Assembly: GCF_001039355.2 (NCBI RefSeq)
Contig: NW_019775883.1
Span: 9,803 to 29,982, forward strand
Direction of reading: 5' to 3'
DNA: 20,180 bases
Source: Lingula anatina
Taxonomy: Eukaryota; Brachiopoda; Lingulata; Lingulida; Lingulidae
In this document: positions 1 to 8,716 of the stretch, in pieces
Layout: every line of letters starts with the position of its first letter
How positions within the stretch are numbered: the stretch's first letter is position 1
The notes under the pieces: model-generated
Seen by the model: only the letters and a program-made list of their open reading frames with translations
Databases searched by the model: none
Told to the model about the DNA's origin: nothing
Position numbers and translations under genes: made by a program

Positions 1-61
1 GGGGGGGGGGGGGGGTGGGGTTAGGACCCCCTTGACTTCCCCTTCTCTAAATCCGGCACTG
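1..61 (-). repeat. G-tract and edge of an interspersed repeat
   Basis: The window opens with a run of 15 G, one T and four more G, followed by a C-rich stretch ending in ATCCGGCACTG. Read on the minus strand this is CAGTGCCGGAT followed by a purine/G-rich run. Similar CAGTG-CGGAT-plus-G-run ends recur in many invertebrate genomes as tips of dispersed elements; that comparison is from memory. The homopolymer may also mark an assembly edge. Confidence 0.35.
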
Positions 62-585
62 CCCACTGTGTATTATATATACTACTACTATTCTGACTCA
101 ATATGTCATAATTTTTATGTGCAAATACTAGTAATTCATCCAGTCAGGCAGGCTTGTATGATATCATAAATCTTATTACAGACAACTTGGAACCAGGTTT
201 ATATATACCCTGCATGGTTACTAATGTGTAGGAATTGATACCTGTATCTCAGAAACATAAGTTCTAAATATTTGTGTAAAAAATGTACACATCATAATGT
301 AGAGATTTATCATGCATCTCTGAGTAAATTTGACTGATCTGATTCAAAACTAATGCCTCGCCCAGTGCATGTAATTATGTTACAGTATTTTTGTTCATAC
401 TTGCAGTAACTAATGATATACTTCTATATTTTCAAATTTACTGAAAAACAATAACTATACTGCCCTATATTCTGTCTGTATCTCAGCAGCTCATATACTG
501 ATACATTACAATCCTTATACGTCCCTGCCATATGCCTCATAATGAAATAAAATTAGAATTGAGAGTCATAATGTTCATATTCCAG
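62..585 (+). other. Intron sequence upstream of first visible CoA-transferase exon
   Basis: AT-rich sequence with no open frame resembling the N-terminus of the CoA-transferase. It ends in a splice acceptor (TTCCAG at 580-585). It is therefore read as the 3' part of an intron whose upstream exon lies outside the window. Confidence 0.6.
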
Positions 586-738
586 GGATGAAGGTATTTG
601 TCCACGGTGGGGCGGCCACCCCCATGCCTCTCGTTAATGCCCTGGCACAGCATGGGTTAGACTCCGACCTGAACGGAATAGAGATTATGGACATGTTTCT
701 CATTTGCCAAACCCCTTATGTGCAGCCAGAGTACAAGG
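586..738 (+). CDS. CoA-transferase, exon a (first visible)
   Basis: Acceptor TTCCAG before 586; donor GTGAGT from 739. Encodes the family's N-terminal VFVHGGAATPMPLV strand-loop and ends in YKG with one base of the next codon. 153 bp, phase 1 at both ends. Confidence 0.9.
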
Positions 739-3700
739 GTGAGTCAATATTTATTTATTTATTTAGTTTGTTAATTATAGTTTTTTTCCTGCTTGTATTA
801 TGCGTATTTTATCATTTGTATTTGCATGTTTCTTGTTTATACATTCATTCAGTGAGTCATTAATCTGTTTAATTATATTTTCTTTCATTTTGTAAAAACA
901 TGTTTTTTACATTTGCTTTTTATTTACATGTTTATTAACTAGAAAAGTGTCATTTTATTGATAATTACTTCAGTCACAAGAAGTCAAAATCCTAAAATTT
1001 TGACCACACAAGACCTACAAACTCATTAAAATATTTTTAATATAATAGGGTTTATACGTATTAATGTATCTTTCATTAACTATATTATTCATTGACCATT
1101 TATGATAATTTTTTTAATGTGATATTTTTTCCTTCTAGGAATTTTCAGAAGTAACTCATTTTTCATTGGAGACAATTGCCGTGAAGCAGTGAATGACGGA
1201 AGGGCTGACTTTGTCCCCATATTTCTCAGTGAAATTCCGCTGCTTTTTAGGCGCAATTTAATCACCCTAGATGTTGCCCTGATCTCCGTCAGCTCGCCAG
1301 ATGAACACGGTTTCTGTACGCTGGGTCCCAGTGTGGACTGTGCTAGAGCTGCCTTGCAGAATGCCAGGTATATCATAGGTAAGTGATATATTTATTCGGA
1401 GGAAGAAAAATATTTTTAAAATATTTAAAGCAAATTTTGGGAGCCAAAAGTATTGTCCCAGGCAGCCCCCTGGACCCTATGCCGTATTTTCCAACTTTTT
1501 CACTGAATGGCAGTCTCATCCCTGTTTTCAAATTATTAAATTAGTTTTAATATTATTATTTTTTGTTTATTTATTTATTTTCTATCATTAGCAATTTTTT
1601 CATTAATTTATTTGTAACTGTAACAGCTCTAGTGAACCCCAACATGCCTCGTACGTTTGGAGACGGAATGGTTCACATGTCTCACTTTGACGCCATGGTG
1701 CAGGAAGACTACGCTCTGCCTGAGTATAACTCCAACAGGACAACTAGCGAGGTGGAACAGCAGATTGGACGCATAATCGCTACTAACTTAGTTCAAGATG
1801 GCGCCACTTTGCAGATGGGTGAGTGTTGGTTAAGATGTCGTTTTGACAATTTCCTCAATTTCAGGTGCCATGGACAGGCATTTTTGAAAAATTTGTCTGA
1901 TTCACAACAATGCATTTCTTTTGCAGTTATGAATTTTTTTTCAGACTTTTATCTTAAATTTGACCTAGTTCACAGCAGTGGTGCTGGAGAATATTACTCT
2001 TATCCAATGTACAAAGTTTATTTTATTGTGAAGGATTTATTACAAGGTGCAGCAATTGTGGAGGTGCTAAATTGTCAAGTGTTAAGGTGGTACATTGGGA
2101 ATTGGTATAAGAGTCAATGAAAACTTGACTTCAGCTAAAACAAAACAAAATGAAAGTGAAACTAAACTATTCGAATAAAAAAGCTGAAGAGTTGCAATTG
2201 CCCATCATTGAAATTACTTACAGTTACTATAGAAAAATACTTCAAAAACAGTTCTTAAAGATTCCTTAAATAAGTTTATTCTTGGTTTCTTCAGGTATTG
2301 GTAATATCCCAGATGCGGTAATCAGTGCTCTGTGGAGTCACCGGGACCTTGGCATTCACAGCGAGATGTTGGGCGATAGCATGATCGATCTCGTGGAACG
2401 TGGTGCCATCACAAATGCTGGGAAGAATATCCATCCTGGGAAAATCGTAGGAGGTTTTGCCGTGGGGACAAAGAGGCTGTACGAGTATATGCACGATAAT
2501 CCAATGATTGGTATGTGGGGTTTGTTGGAATTGAGTTTTATATACAGGGGGATAAAAATAGTAAAGTAGAAAAACAGAAGAAAAAAAGTTATACCTACTT
2601 TACCAATGCTATTATAATGTGTTTTTTTCCCTTAGAGTTTTCTCCTAGTTGTGATGATTTATGGTAATTTGAAACATTAATATGTAGATTAAAGGCAATA
2701 AGTTGCCTGCTCTATCCTAAAATAATTACTTTTCTATGTGAGATAATTGAAAAAAAAAAATTATTATTATTATATTTAACAAAAGGGGATATATATTTCA
2801 CATGAGAAAAATAAGGAAGCCCATGGTACATTTCAGTTTTTTTCTTCTTTCAGTGATGTTGGACATAGGGTTTGTAAATAATACTTCCATAATTAGCCAG
2901 AATCCAAAAGTGACGGCAATCAACTCGTGTATTGAGATTGACTTGACAGGACAGGTGTGTGCAGACTCCATTGGGACATGGATGTACTCCGGTAAACCAA
3001 TTCATCTGATTCTTATAAAAATGATCTTTATAGAGAAAAAGGTTTTGATGCGCTGAATTTTGTTTTTTTTTTTCAAATTCATATAGGGCAATAGATAAGG
3101 GCATTTTAGTGGGAAAAATATGAGAACATTTTAGCCAGGAATCTCATAAACTAAATTCAAAGCAAATATATGCCAGTAGAAAAATGAGCTTTCATAATAT
3201 TTTTAATACATCAATTTCTGTATGGATTAAAAAACTATGAATCTTATTTCTGTCTTCAATGATTTTAAATTTATCACAATATTTACTGCTGTGACACTGA
3301 CTTTTCGAAAATCTCCCCAGGTGTTGGCGGTCAAATTGACTTTTTGCGTGGTGCTGCTCTAAGTATGGACGGCCAGGGGAAACCAATCATTGCTCTCCCC
3401 TCTACAACCCAAAAAGGGGAATCCAAAATTGTTCCCGTCTTAAAAGCTGGTAAGACTTATTTAACTAAAACTATGGACAGATCTGATATTACGATACTGA
3501 GTGAATGAATATGCATGCTCTTTTTTAACGCACTAGATAGTGTTCATTCCAAATTACCTGTGCTGTTATTAAATGAAAAGGCTCAGTGATAAAAAAGAAA
3601 AAAAAAAAACAGTTCTGAACCTTCCACAGAAGTTGTAAGTTTTTTGCTCAAAACAAAAGGCTATTTTAGCATTTGGTGCATGTTTTCAGTCGTCCAATAA

Positions 3701-4011
3701 AATTAGAATCGGGAATATTCAGAATTATTATTGAAAAAAGTGTTTTTTTCACACCTTTTTCATGGTATATATGATGAAAAACAAAGATACATGTACTTCA
3801 TAAAATGAGTAATGCTTGTATTACAGGGGCAGGTGTTACAACCAGCAGAGCGCATGCACATTACATAGTGACAGAATACGGCATTGCGTCCTTGTTTGGC
3901 AAGAATCTCAGACAGAGAGCTTACGAATTAATCAAAATCGCTCACCCAGATCACAGAGAAACACTGGAGAAAGAAGCATTTGCCAGATTAAAATGCATGC
4001 CATCCCCTTAG
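586..4011 (+). CDS. Acetyl-CoA hydrolase/transferase family CoA-transferase (4-hydroxybutyrate CoA-transferase-like), 5'-partial, 7 exons
   Basis: Joined exons 586-738, 1139-1378, 1627-1818, 2295-2510, 2854-2991, 3321-3449 and 3827-4011 (stop TAG 4009-4011) give about 417 residues in one continuous frame. Seen in the sequence: VFVHGGAATP at the start, SSPDEHGFCTLG and MPRTFGDG in the N-terminal domain, then GIGNIPDAV and GIHSEM. The glutamate of HSEM (codon 2363-2365) aligns with the nucleophile that forms the glutamyl-CoA thioester in 4-hydroxybutyrate CoA-transferases. The C-terminal part holds INSCIEIDLTGQVCADSIG and YIVTEYGIASLFGK, typical of the family. Members move CoA between acetyl-CoA and an acid such as 4-hydroxybutyrate or succinate. 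Animal forms are expected to be mitochondrial and, in anoxia-tolerant invertebrates, may produce acetate; both points are inference. The usual length is about 430-470, so roughly 20-50 N-terminal residues, with any targeting peptide, lie left of the window. The ATG at 588 is internal, not the start. No frameshift or stop interrupts the frame. Confidence 0.93.
1139..1378 (+). CDS. CoA-transferase, exon b
   Basis: Acceptor TTCTAG before 1139; donor GTAAGT from 1379. Encodes FRSNSFFIGDNCREAVNDG, then FVPIFLSEIP and SSPDEHGFCTLGPS, conserved in the N-terminal acetyl-CoA hydrolase domain. 240 bp, phase 1-1. Confidence 0.92.
1627..1818 (+). CDS. CoA-transferase, exon c
   Basis: Acceptor TAACAG before 1627; donor GTGAGT from 1819. 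Encodes VNPNMPRTFGDGMVHMSHFD and, at the end, IIATNLVQDGATLQMG, which leads into the GIG motif of the next exon. 192 bp, phase 1-1. Confidence 0.92.
2295..2510 (+). CDS. CoA-transferase, exon d (catalytic glutamate)
   Basis: Acceptor TCTTCAG before 2295; donor GTATGT from 2511. Starts with GIGNIPDAV, the glycine-rich CoA-binding loop, and contains GIHSEM with the presumed catalytic Glu at 2363-2365. Ends in GFAVGTKRLYEYMHDNPMIG. 216 bp, phase 1-1. Confidence 0.93.
2854..2991 (+). CDS. CoA-transferase, exon e
   Basis: Acceptor CTTTCAG before 2854; donor GTAAAC from 2992. Encodes QNPKVTAINSCIEIDLTGQ followed by VCADSIGTWMYSG, a very conserved stretch of the C-terminal domain. From memory the family usually has an arginine where this protein has the tryptophan of GTWMYSG. 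138 bp, phase 1-1. Confidence 0.9.
3321..3449 (+). CDS. CoA-transferase, exon f
   Basis: Acceptor CTCCCCAG before 3321; donor GTAAGA from 3450. Encodes GVGGQIDFLRGAALS and IIALPSTTQKGESKIVPVL, part of the C-terminal domain active-site wall. 129 bp, phase 1-1. Confidence 0.92.
3827..4011 (+). CDS. CoA-transferase, terminal exon g
   Basis: Acceptor TATTACAG before 3827; stop TAG at 4009-4011. Encodes GAGVTTSRAHAHYIVTEYG, then IASLFGKNLRQRA, the usual HYIVTEYGIA C-terminal signature. It ends after about 30 more residues, as expected for the family. Confidence 0.93.
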
Positions 4012-4077
4012 CAACAAAACATTAGAAATTAAATGCCTGTTGTTTTTTGTTATAAGGTGTTTTCACACACGGAATTA
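4012..4077 (+). other. Start of 3' untranslated region
   Basis: Follows the TAG stop. An ATTAAA at 4028-4033 and an AATAAA at 4694-4699 are possible poly(A) signals. If the second is used, the hairpin at 4078-4304 lies inside the mRNA. Confidence 0.35.
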
Positions 4078-4304
4078 AGGCTTCATTCACATGCAATGTC
4101 TATTTTCTAAATTCTATTTTCTATTCGCGGTATGTCTTATGATCACGGTCTGTGCCCTGAATATCCTTATAGTAACTTATAGTAACTGGCTCGCGCTGCC
4201 AGAAATTACGCGGCAGGATATTCAGGGCACAGACCGTGATCATAAGATAGTGCGAATAGAAAATAGATTTTTAGAAAATAGACATTCCATGTGAACGAAG
4301 CCTA
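4078..4304. repeat. Long inverted repeat (hairpin), arms about 90 bp
   Basis: The left arm 4078-4167 and right arm 4215-4304 are reverse complements over almost their full length, by eye about 90% matched. They share AGGCTTC at the outer ends and GATCACGGTCTGTGCCCTGA in the inner part. The loop of about 47 bp contains the tandem TATAGTAACT and a small CTGGC/GCCAG hairpin (4186-4202). The open frame across 4091-4294 is a by-product of the palindrome and is not called as a gene. It may be a foldback or MITE-like element; no clear target-site duplication is seen. Confidence 0.9.
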
Positions 4305-4376
4305 AGTTTGGATTCATTTAGGTGCAACTGGTGTCAACAGATAACTGAAAGAATGGTCCAGTGATTAAGTGTTCAA

Positions 4377-4481
4377 GGTCTGGTGGGGTTTGCTCGTTAC
4401 CTTGCTCAGCACAGCTGAACCGTGTTCACACAAGGCAAATCATGGACTGTTATGGCAAGGTTTAACTCCCCACCATAGACC
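4377..4481. repeat. Imperfect inverted repeat
   Basis: GGTCTGGTGGGG at 4377-4388 pairs with CCCCACCATAGACC at 4468-4481 apart from a two-base bulge. The flanking GTTACCTTGC and GGCAAGGTTTAAC are also roughly complementary. It lies about 70 bp downstream of the large hairpin. Confidence 0.6.
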
Positions 4482-5871
4482 AGCTGGCTGTTGACATAAT
4501 TTCTGAACTTCTCTGCAAAAACTTTAGCTCTAACAGTACAGATACAACACAGAATTAAACCATAAAAATATATATAACAGAGTGTTAAGATATGGTATTA
4601 CAATCTCATCATCTGTGGACGCCTTGTGGACTTACCTAAATCAGTCTGAGTTTAAGTCCTTGTCTGGATGCACCTTTATTTTACTGAAGTGCAAATAAAT
4701 CTATGTAGTCATGTGGTGTTTCACTATAACAACAGCTAGTTGAAGATTAAATAAGTGGGGAGGGATACAATATTTTTTAAATATTTCAACACATTTCTAG
4801 TAACAGCCAATTATGATACTATATATTGACCTTTACACACTATTTGAAGAGCGTCTAATTTATGTTATTTTTTTCATCAAGGCAAATTAGGAATAGATTT
4901 GCTACCAAGGCTTAGCTTTATCAAAGAGAACAACAAAAAAGGGTTTAGTTGACCTTTTGCAATATGAAACTGATATTGGTTTTTGTGTACAACACAATTG
5001 CATGTTATTGATGCCTTAAAGGTTTGTAATTGTTATTTTAGACGGCATGATAATCATCTTTTTTTTTCTTTGAGAAACTGATGTAAAATATTTTATTGAA
5101 AAATTGGGTAATATCTTAATGTGGCGTATGGTTTTGCAGATCTAAGTTTAGGTAATCAATATGCTTGTTTGACAGAAGAAGTAAAAATCATAAAATGATG
5201 TAAATTGTTAAAAATAATAGCATGTTATTATATAGCGTGGAGTGTGTAACCCATGACAATGATTTAGAAGGGTTATAACCTGTTAGCATGTTTTCATATT
5301 TATACATGTGTTGGGGCACAGCAAACAGTCTGAATCACCTGGCTTGGCCAAATCATTGAAAATGACAGACTGGATAATAGAGTTTTTTTTCTGTTCTAAT
5401 TTTTGGTAATTATTGAGCTGTTATTCAATTAAGGAGATGACCGTGTACTGTTATAATGCATGTTTTTTAGTGCTGGTTGTTCATGTTATTCATTTATTTA
5501 TCATTTCATTTATTCTTTTATTTATTGAAGATATTTTTAAGATGTGTAAAAGGGTTGTATACAAATGGATTTGCACTAGTCATGTTGAAAACCAATTTCA
5601 TAAATGTATTTTATGAGATCTTTATCAGTCCTCCAGAGGTGGTTTTGTATTGTTATTTTTGTCTTATATATGTACTGGTAGTTGACATAGGTCAAAGTAT
5701 GTGGGTCACGTTTTACTCTTTTTGAATGTCTCATTTGTACAATTCCTTGAACAGCACAGTCTGTGGGGTACTTCCCTCTTGTGGATTTTCTTCTTTAGCT
5801 TGTAGATTTGCTTCTTCTACTAATGGTACTTTAATCTTGGTGCTTGTTGTTTTTATCAAGATAACACCTTT

Positions 5872-5885
5872 GCGTGCATGCACGC
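5872..5885. repeat. 14-bp perfect palindrome
   Basis: GCGTGCATGCACGC, an alternating purine-pyrimidine palindrome that could adopt Z-DNA. No function is assigned. Confidence 0.4.
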
Positions 5886-6230
5886 TCGTGCGGACATTTA
5901 GGAATACCAAAGTACGTGCATACAATGTGCGATTTTCATTTAAGTGATATTATTGCCTTTTATTACATAGTTATCTACGTGGAACTTAACAAAATTGTGT
6001 AGAATTATTCAAAGCTGTTTTAGGCATTAGAATACCAATCGAAATCAAACTAGAAAAATCATCTCAAATCAAATTGCGAGAGTAAGTCATAATAGGATTG
6101 ACTATTGTTTCATAATTATTTCCAGTTTTATTTATTTATATAAGGTTGTTACAAAATGCAGTTCTGAAACTTTCCTGCATTTCTCCCAGAAATAGTGAAA
6201 ATTAATCGCCCGACGACTGAGCAGGGCTAT

Positions 6231-6244
6231 TTGCGCATGCGCAA
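6231..6244. promoter_or_regulatory. NRF-1-like palindromic site
   Basis: TTGCGCATGCGCAA is a perfect palindrome that contains the NRF-1 core GCGCATGCGC. NRF-1 sites usually lie in promoters of nuclear genes for mitochondrial function. No gene start is visible next to this one, so a role is only possible. Confidence 0.35.
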
Positions 6245-7376
6245 GGACAGGTCGTTCAAAGGACTATCATTTCTTTAAACTCGGCAGCACTGATTGCTTT
6301 GGCACAAGTTGTAAATATACACATTTTGAGTCAATATTATTTACTTTTAAACGGTATAATTCGCTGTGTAAACATATTAAGATATTTTTACTTTCTGAAT
6401 CTTTATAATATCCACTCTTTAAGATTTTCTTTTGATAAAGGGGACCTTGTTCAAATTTAGTTTCAACACTCAGGACCTTATGTGATTTCTAGTTTCTTGG
6501 AAGGATATTTTATAAAATACAGAACTTATGCAAAAGAGGGCCACTTGTATGATTTTTTATAAATTCTTTCACTTGAATGAATGTGGTCGACTATACTGGT
6601 ATATGCATTCTTTCTCTCTTTTTCTCTCTCTCGTGTGCCTTATGTGTTACTTTTGTAAAGATATGGACCATTTGTACATGAATAGTCAAATGAAATATTT
6701 CTTATTTATATAAGCTACGTGTAGGAGTTAAAACAATGTGTGTACTTCATCTTTTAAATTTTGCAAACTATGTTTAAAGTTTCAGTGATTTTTTTCTAAA
6801 ATATTATACCGTTCATAGTGTACCACATATTTAAAAGCTACCATGCCACATCAAATCTTTTGAATTAAGCTCTCACAATTAATAATGATTTTAAAAAAAC
6901 GACAAAAGGTAAAGCATGCGAAACCAGTCCAAAGTAATAATATGTAAAACTGCCATTTTGACTACAATTTTGACTACATTTTCATACTTCAGATTTAAGT
7001 CGCTTATGTGCTGTTACAGTTGTTTTTACTATATTTTATTGTGTATCTGAATTAAATTGTTTTGAAAAAGAAATCAGGTAATCAATAAAGATCTGTTTCG
7101 ATTTCAGTTTTTTTCTGTGTTTAGCATTTACAAGAAACTATATAAAGAAATTATGAAGTTTATTATTTTGTGCACTTGAACATTTTCAAATTGATCATTG
7201 TTGTGGTGTGATTCTGTAAGCGGGAATCTGTATGCAAGGGAATATCTATAGTCAATTACTTACAAAAACATCTTTTAATTAAAATCGACGGGCCGACAAA
7301 AAAAATTATGGTGAAAGTATAAAGTCCATATTCAAGCTACATCAATTTAGACCTTCGAACCATGCTAATAGGCGGG

Positions 7377-7435
7377 TGGCGTCATTCCAACATCAGCTTG
7401 ACATTATTTCGACGTCAGCTCTACGTCATTTACGT
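7377..7435. promoter_or_regulatory. Cluster of CRE-like ACGTCA motifs
   Basis: GCGTCATT, CGACGTCAG, TACGTCATT and TACGTG lie within 60 bp. These are half or near-full CREB/ATF sites, about 950 bp upstream of the start codon of the second gene. The link to that gene is inference. Confidence 0.25.
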
Positions 7436-7463
7436 GTTTTTTTTAGTTCATCGAACGTATGTC

Positions 7464-7466
<3 letters not shown>

Positions 7467-7522
<56 letters not shown>
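7467..7522. repeat. (AT)28 microsatellite
   Basis: Uninterrupted AT dinucleotide run of 56 bp. A small hairpin, CGTCTG-GTGAGA-CAGACG, follows at 7529-7546. Confidence 0.97.
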
Positions 7523-7525
<3 letters not shown>

Positions 7526-8376
7526 ATGCGTCTGGTGAGACAGACGTATTTTAATATAGTTTCTGACGCTGAGGCATAATTTTTTGCCGTCTCTCCATGT
7601 TGTAACTGTCGGTACTACCTGTACACCTCGAATATAAAAGACATTGGTTAACTTAACAGTTTAATGTTTTCTGACAAAAACCTGGTTAAGTCATATGTGC
7701 AGATTAGATACAAAACTTGCTATATAGCTAATCATACGCAACTAGAGCTCCGTTAGCCACGTCTTGTCCTAAAAGTGTATTTTTGACACGATGTGAAATT
7801 TGTCAGGTGCACATAGATATCCGAGCCATTATTGATAATACTCAAGTCGGGGCCTATTGATAACTAAGCCTTTTACAACACCCATTCGTGAAATTAAGAT
7901 ATGGCTTGTGTTTAGTGTCAACCACGTCTGGTTGAAAGAAACTGTCTCATTTTTTAAAGCCCGAATCAAGCATAGTATTATTGCTTTAATAGCCGGTCGT
8001 CACGGTATGTTGACAAGGCGCGTAACTGTTTTCATACAACGTTCTTATTTCTGTACACTTGACTACCCAACCCACACTAAGAACTAAATGCTGAGCTACT
8101 GCTGCCTTTTTTACAGCCAGAGTTGAGGGCAGATGAGTTCGGTGCTGTTGTTTTTTCGATGACGTTTTGGTCTGTAGAGGAGTGATTTTAATATCACAAG
8201 TGTTTGGTCTTTGTATTCAGTGCACACATTATGTCTATATAGTAGGAGTGGATCAAGTCTCATGAGTCCGGTAGATGAGCTCCAAACTCGGAAAGTGCGC
8301 CGTGTTTAGGATTATAGTCCTAGTAGATAAAACAAAAACACTGACTGATATTTATCACATTAATTAATGTCTGAAT
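7523..8376 (+). promoter_or_regulatory. Upstream region and probable 5' UTR of the LDLa-SRCR gene
   Basis: No coding signal resembling a family is seen. A TATA-like TATATAG at 8236-8242 lies 135 bp before the ATG at 8377, which would allow transcription to start near 8265-8275. This placement is a guess from spacing only. One copy of a 24-bp direct repeat lies at 8015-8038. Confidence 0.3.
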
Positions 8377-8716
8377 ATGGCAGCAATTCTACAGCAAACT
8401 GCGATTTTTCTTTGTGTACAGTTAGTTTTGTGTGGAAAATCTTATAGCCAGATCGCACCAGCAAAGACCAGCACTTTGCTTCCCACAGGGTAAGATGTGT
8501 TTTTTTTGTCATATCCAGAGTCAGTTTAAACACAAAGAGGCGTTTTAGAGTTGTGGAAATACAAGGTTTTAATTGATCTTATAGACTTGATACAGTCGGA
8601 CCTTTTCAACAAGAAACATGAATGATAGGGAAAGAAGGAATAGTTGAAAGAATTCAGAAAATGAAAATTTAGATAACAAAAAGATGGGAAAAAAGGCGCG
8701 TAACTGTTTTTATACA
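8015..8716 (+). repeat. Direct repeat pair flanking the signal-peptide exon
   Basis: A 24-bp block beginning AAGGCGCGTAACTGTTTT occurs at 8015-8038 and again at 8693-8716 with one mismatch. Weaker similarity continues for about 12 bp beyond each. The two copies lie either side of the first coding exon (8377-8489), 678 bp apart. Confidence 0.75.
8377..8489 (+). CDS. LDLa-SRCR gene, exon 1 (signal peptide)
   Basis: ATG at 8377 in context GAATATGG; donor GTAAGA from 8490. Encodes a typical signal peptide: a short polar start, hydrophobic [13 protein letters not shown], then SYSQIAPA around the likely cleavage site. It ends in phase 2, which fits the single leading base of the next exon. Confidence 0.75.

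Larger units (their letters stand above)
739..3826 (+). other. Introns of the CoA-transferase gene
   Basis: Six introns: 739-1138, 1379-1626, 1819-2294, 2511-2853, 2992-3320 and 3450-3826, about 250-480 bp each. All are GT-AG, AT-rich and phase 1. Simple runs such as TTATTATTATTAT near 2760 occur, but I see no embedded gene. Confidence 0.85.
4482..7466. other. Intergenic AT-rich DNA, no gene recognised
   Basis: About 3 kb with only short, low-complexity open frames. AATAAA hexamers occur at 4694-4699 and 7084-7089. Two 14-bp perfect palindromes are present (5872-5885 and 6231-6244). The minus-strand frame at 5731-5925 has a hydrophilic, somewhat coding-like tail but no supporting splice sites or recognisable domain. 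Confidence 0.6.

Noticed and set aside
588-863. ATG at 588 as the CoA-transferase start with read-through to 863
   Set aside because: A strong acceptor lies just before the ATG and a GTGAGT donor at 739; the family has more residues before this point, and the sequence after 739 is intronic.
1089-1376. Minus-strand open frame opposite CoA-transferase exon b
   Set aside because: Shadow of a conserved plus-strand exon; the plus-strand translation matches the family.
4091-4294. 67-residue open frame after the CoA-transferase
   Set aside because: It runs across the arms and loop of the inverted repeat, and its openness follows from the palindrome. It has no domain signal.
5731-5925. Minus-strand frame with a hydrophilic tail (EENPQEGSTPQ)
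   Set aside because: Part looks protein-like, but there are no splice sites, homologous motifs or neighbouring islands to support it.
8258-8310. Possible hammerhead ribozyme (TCATGAGTCCG ... CGGAAAG)
   Set aside because: The invariant CUGAUGA core is absent and the stems do not close correctly.
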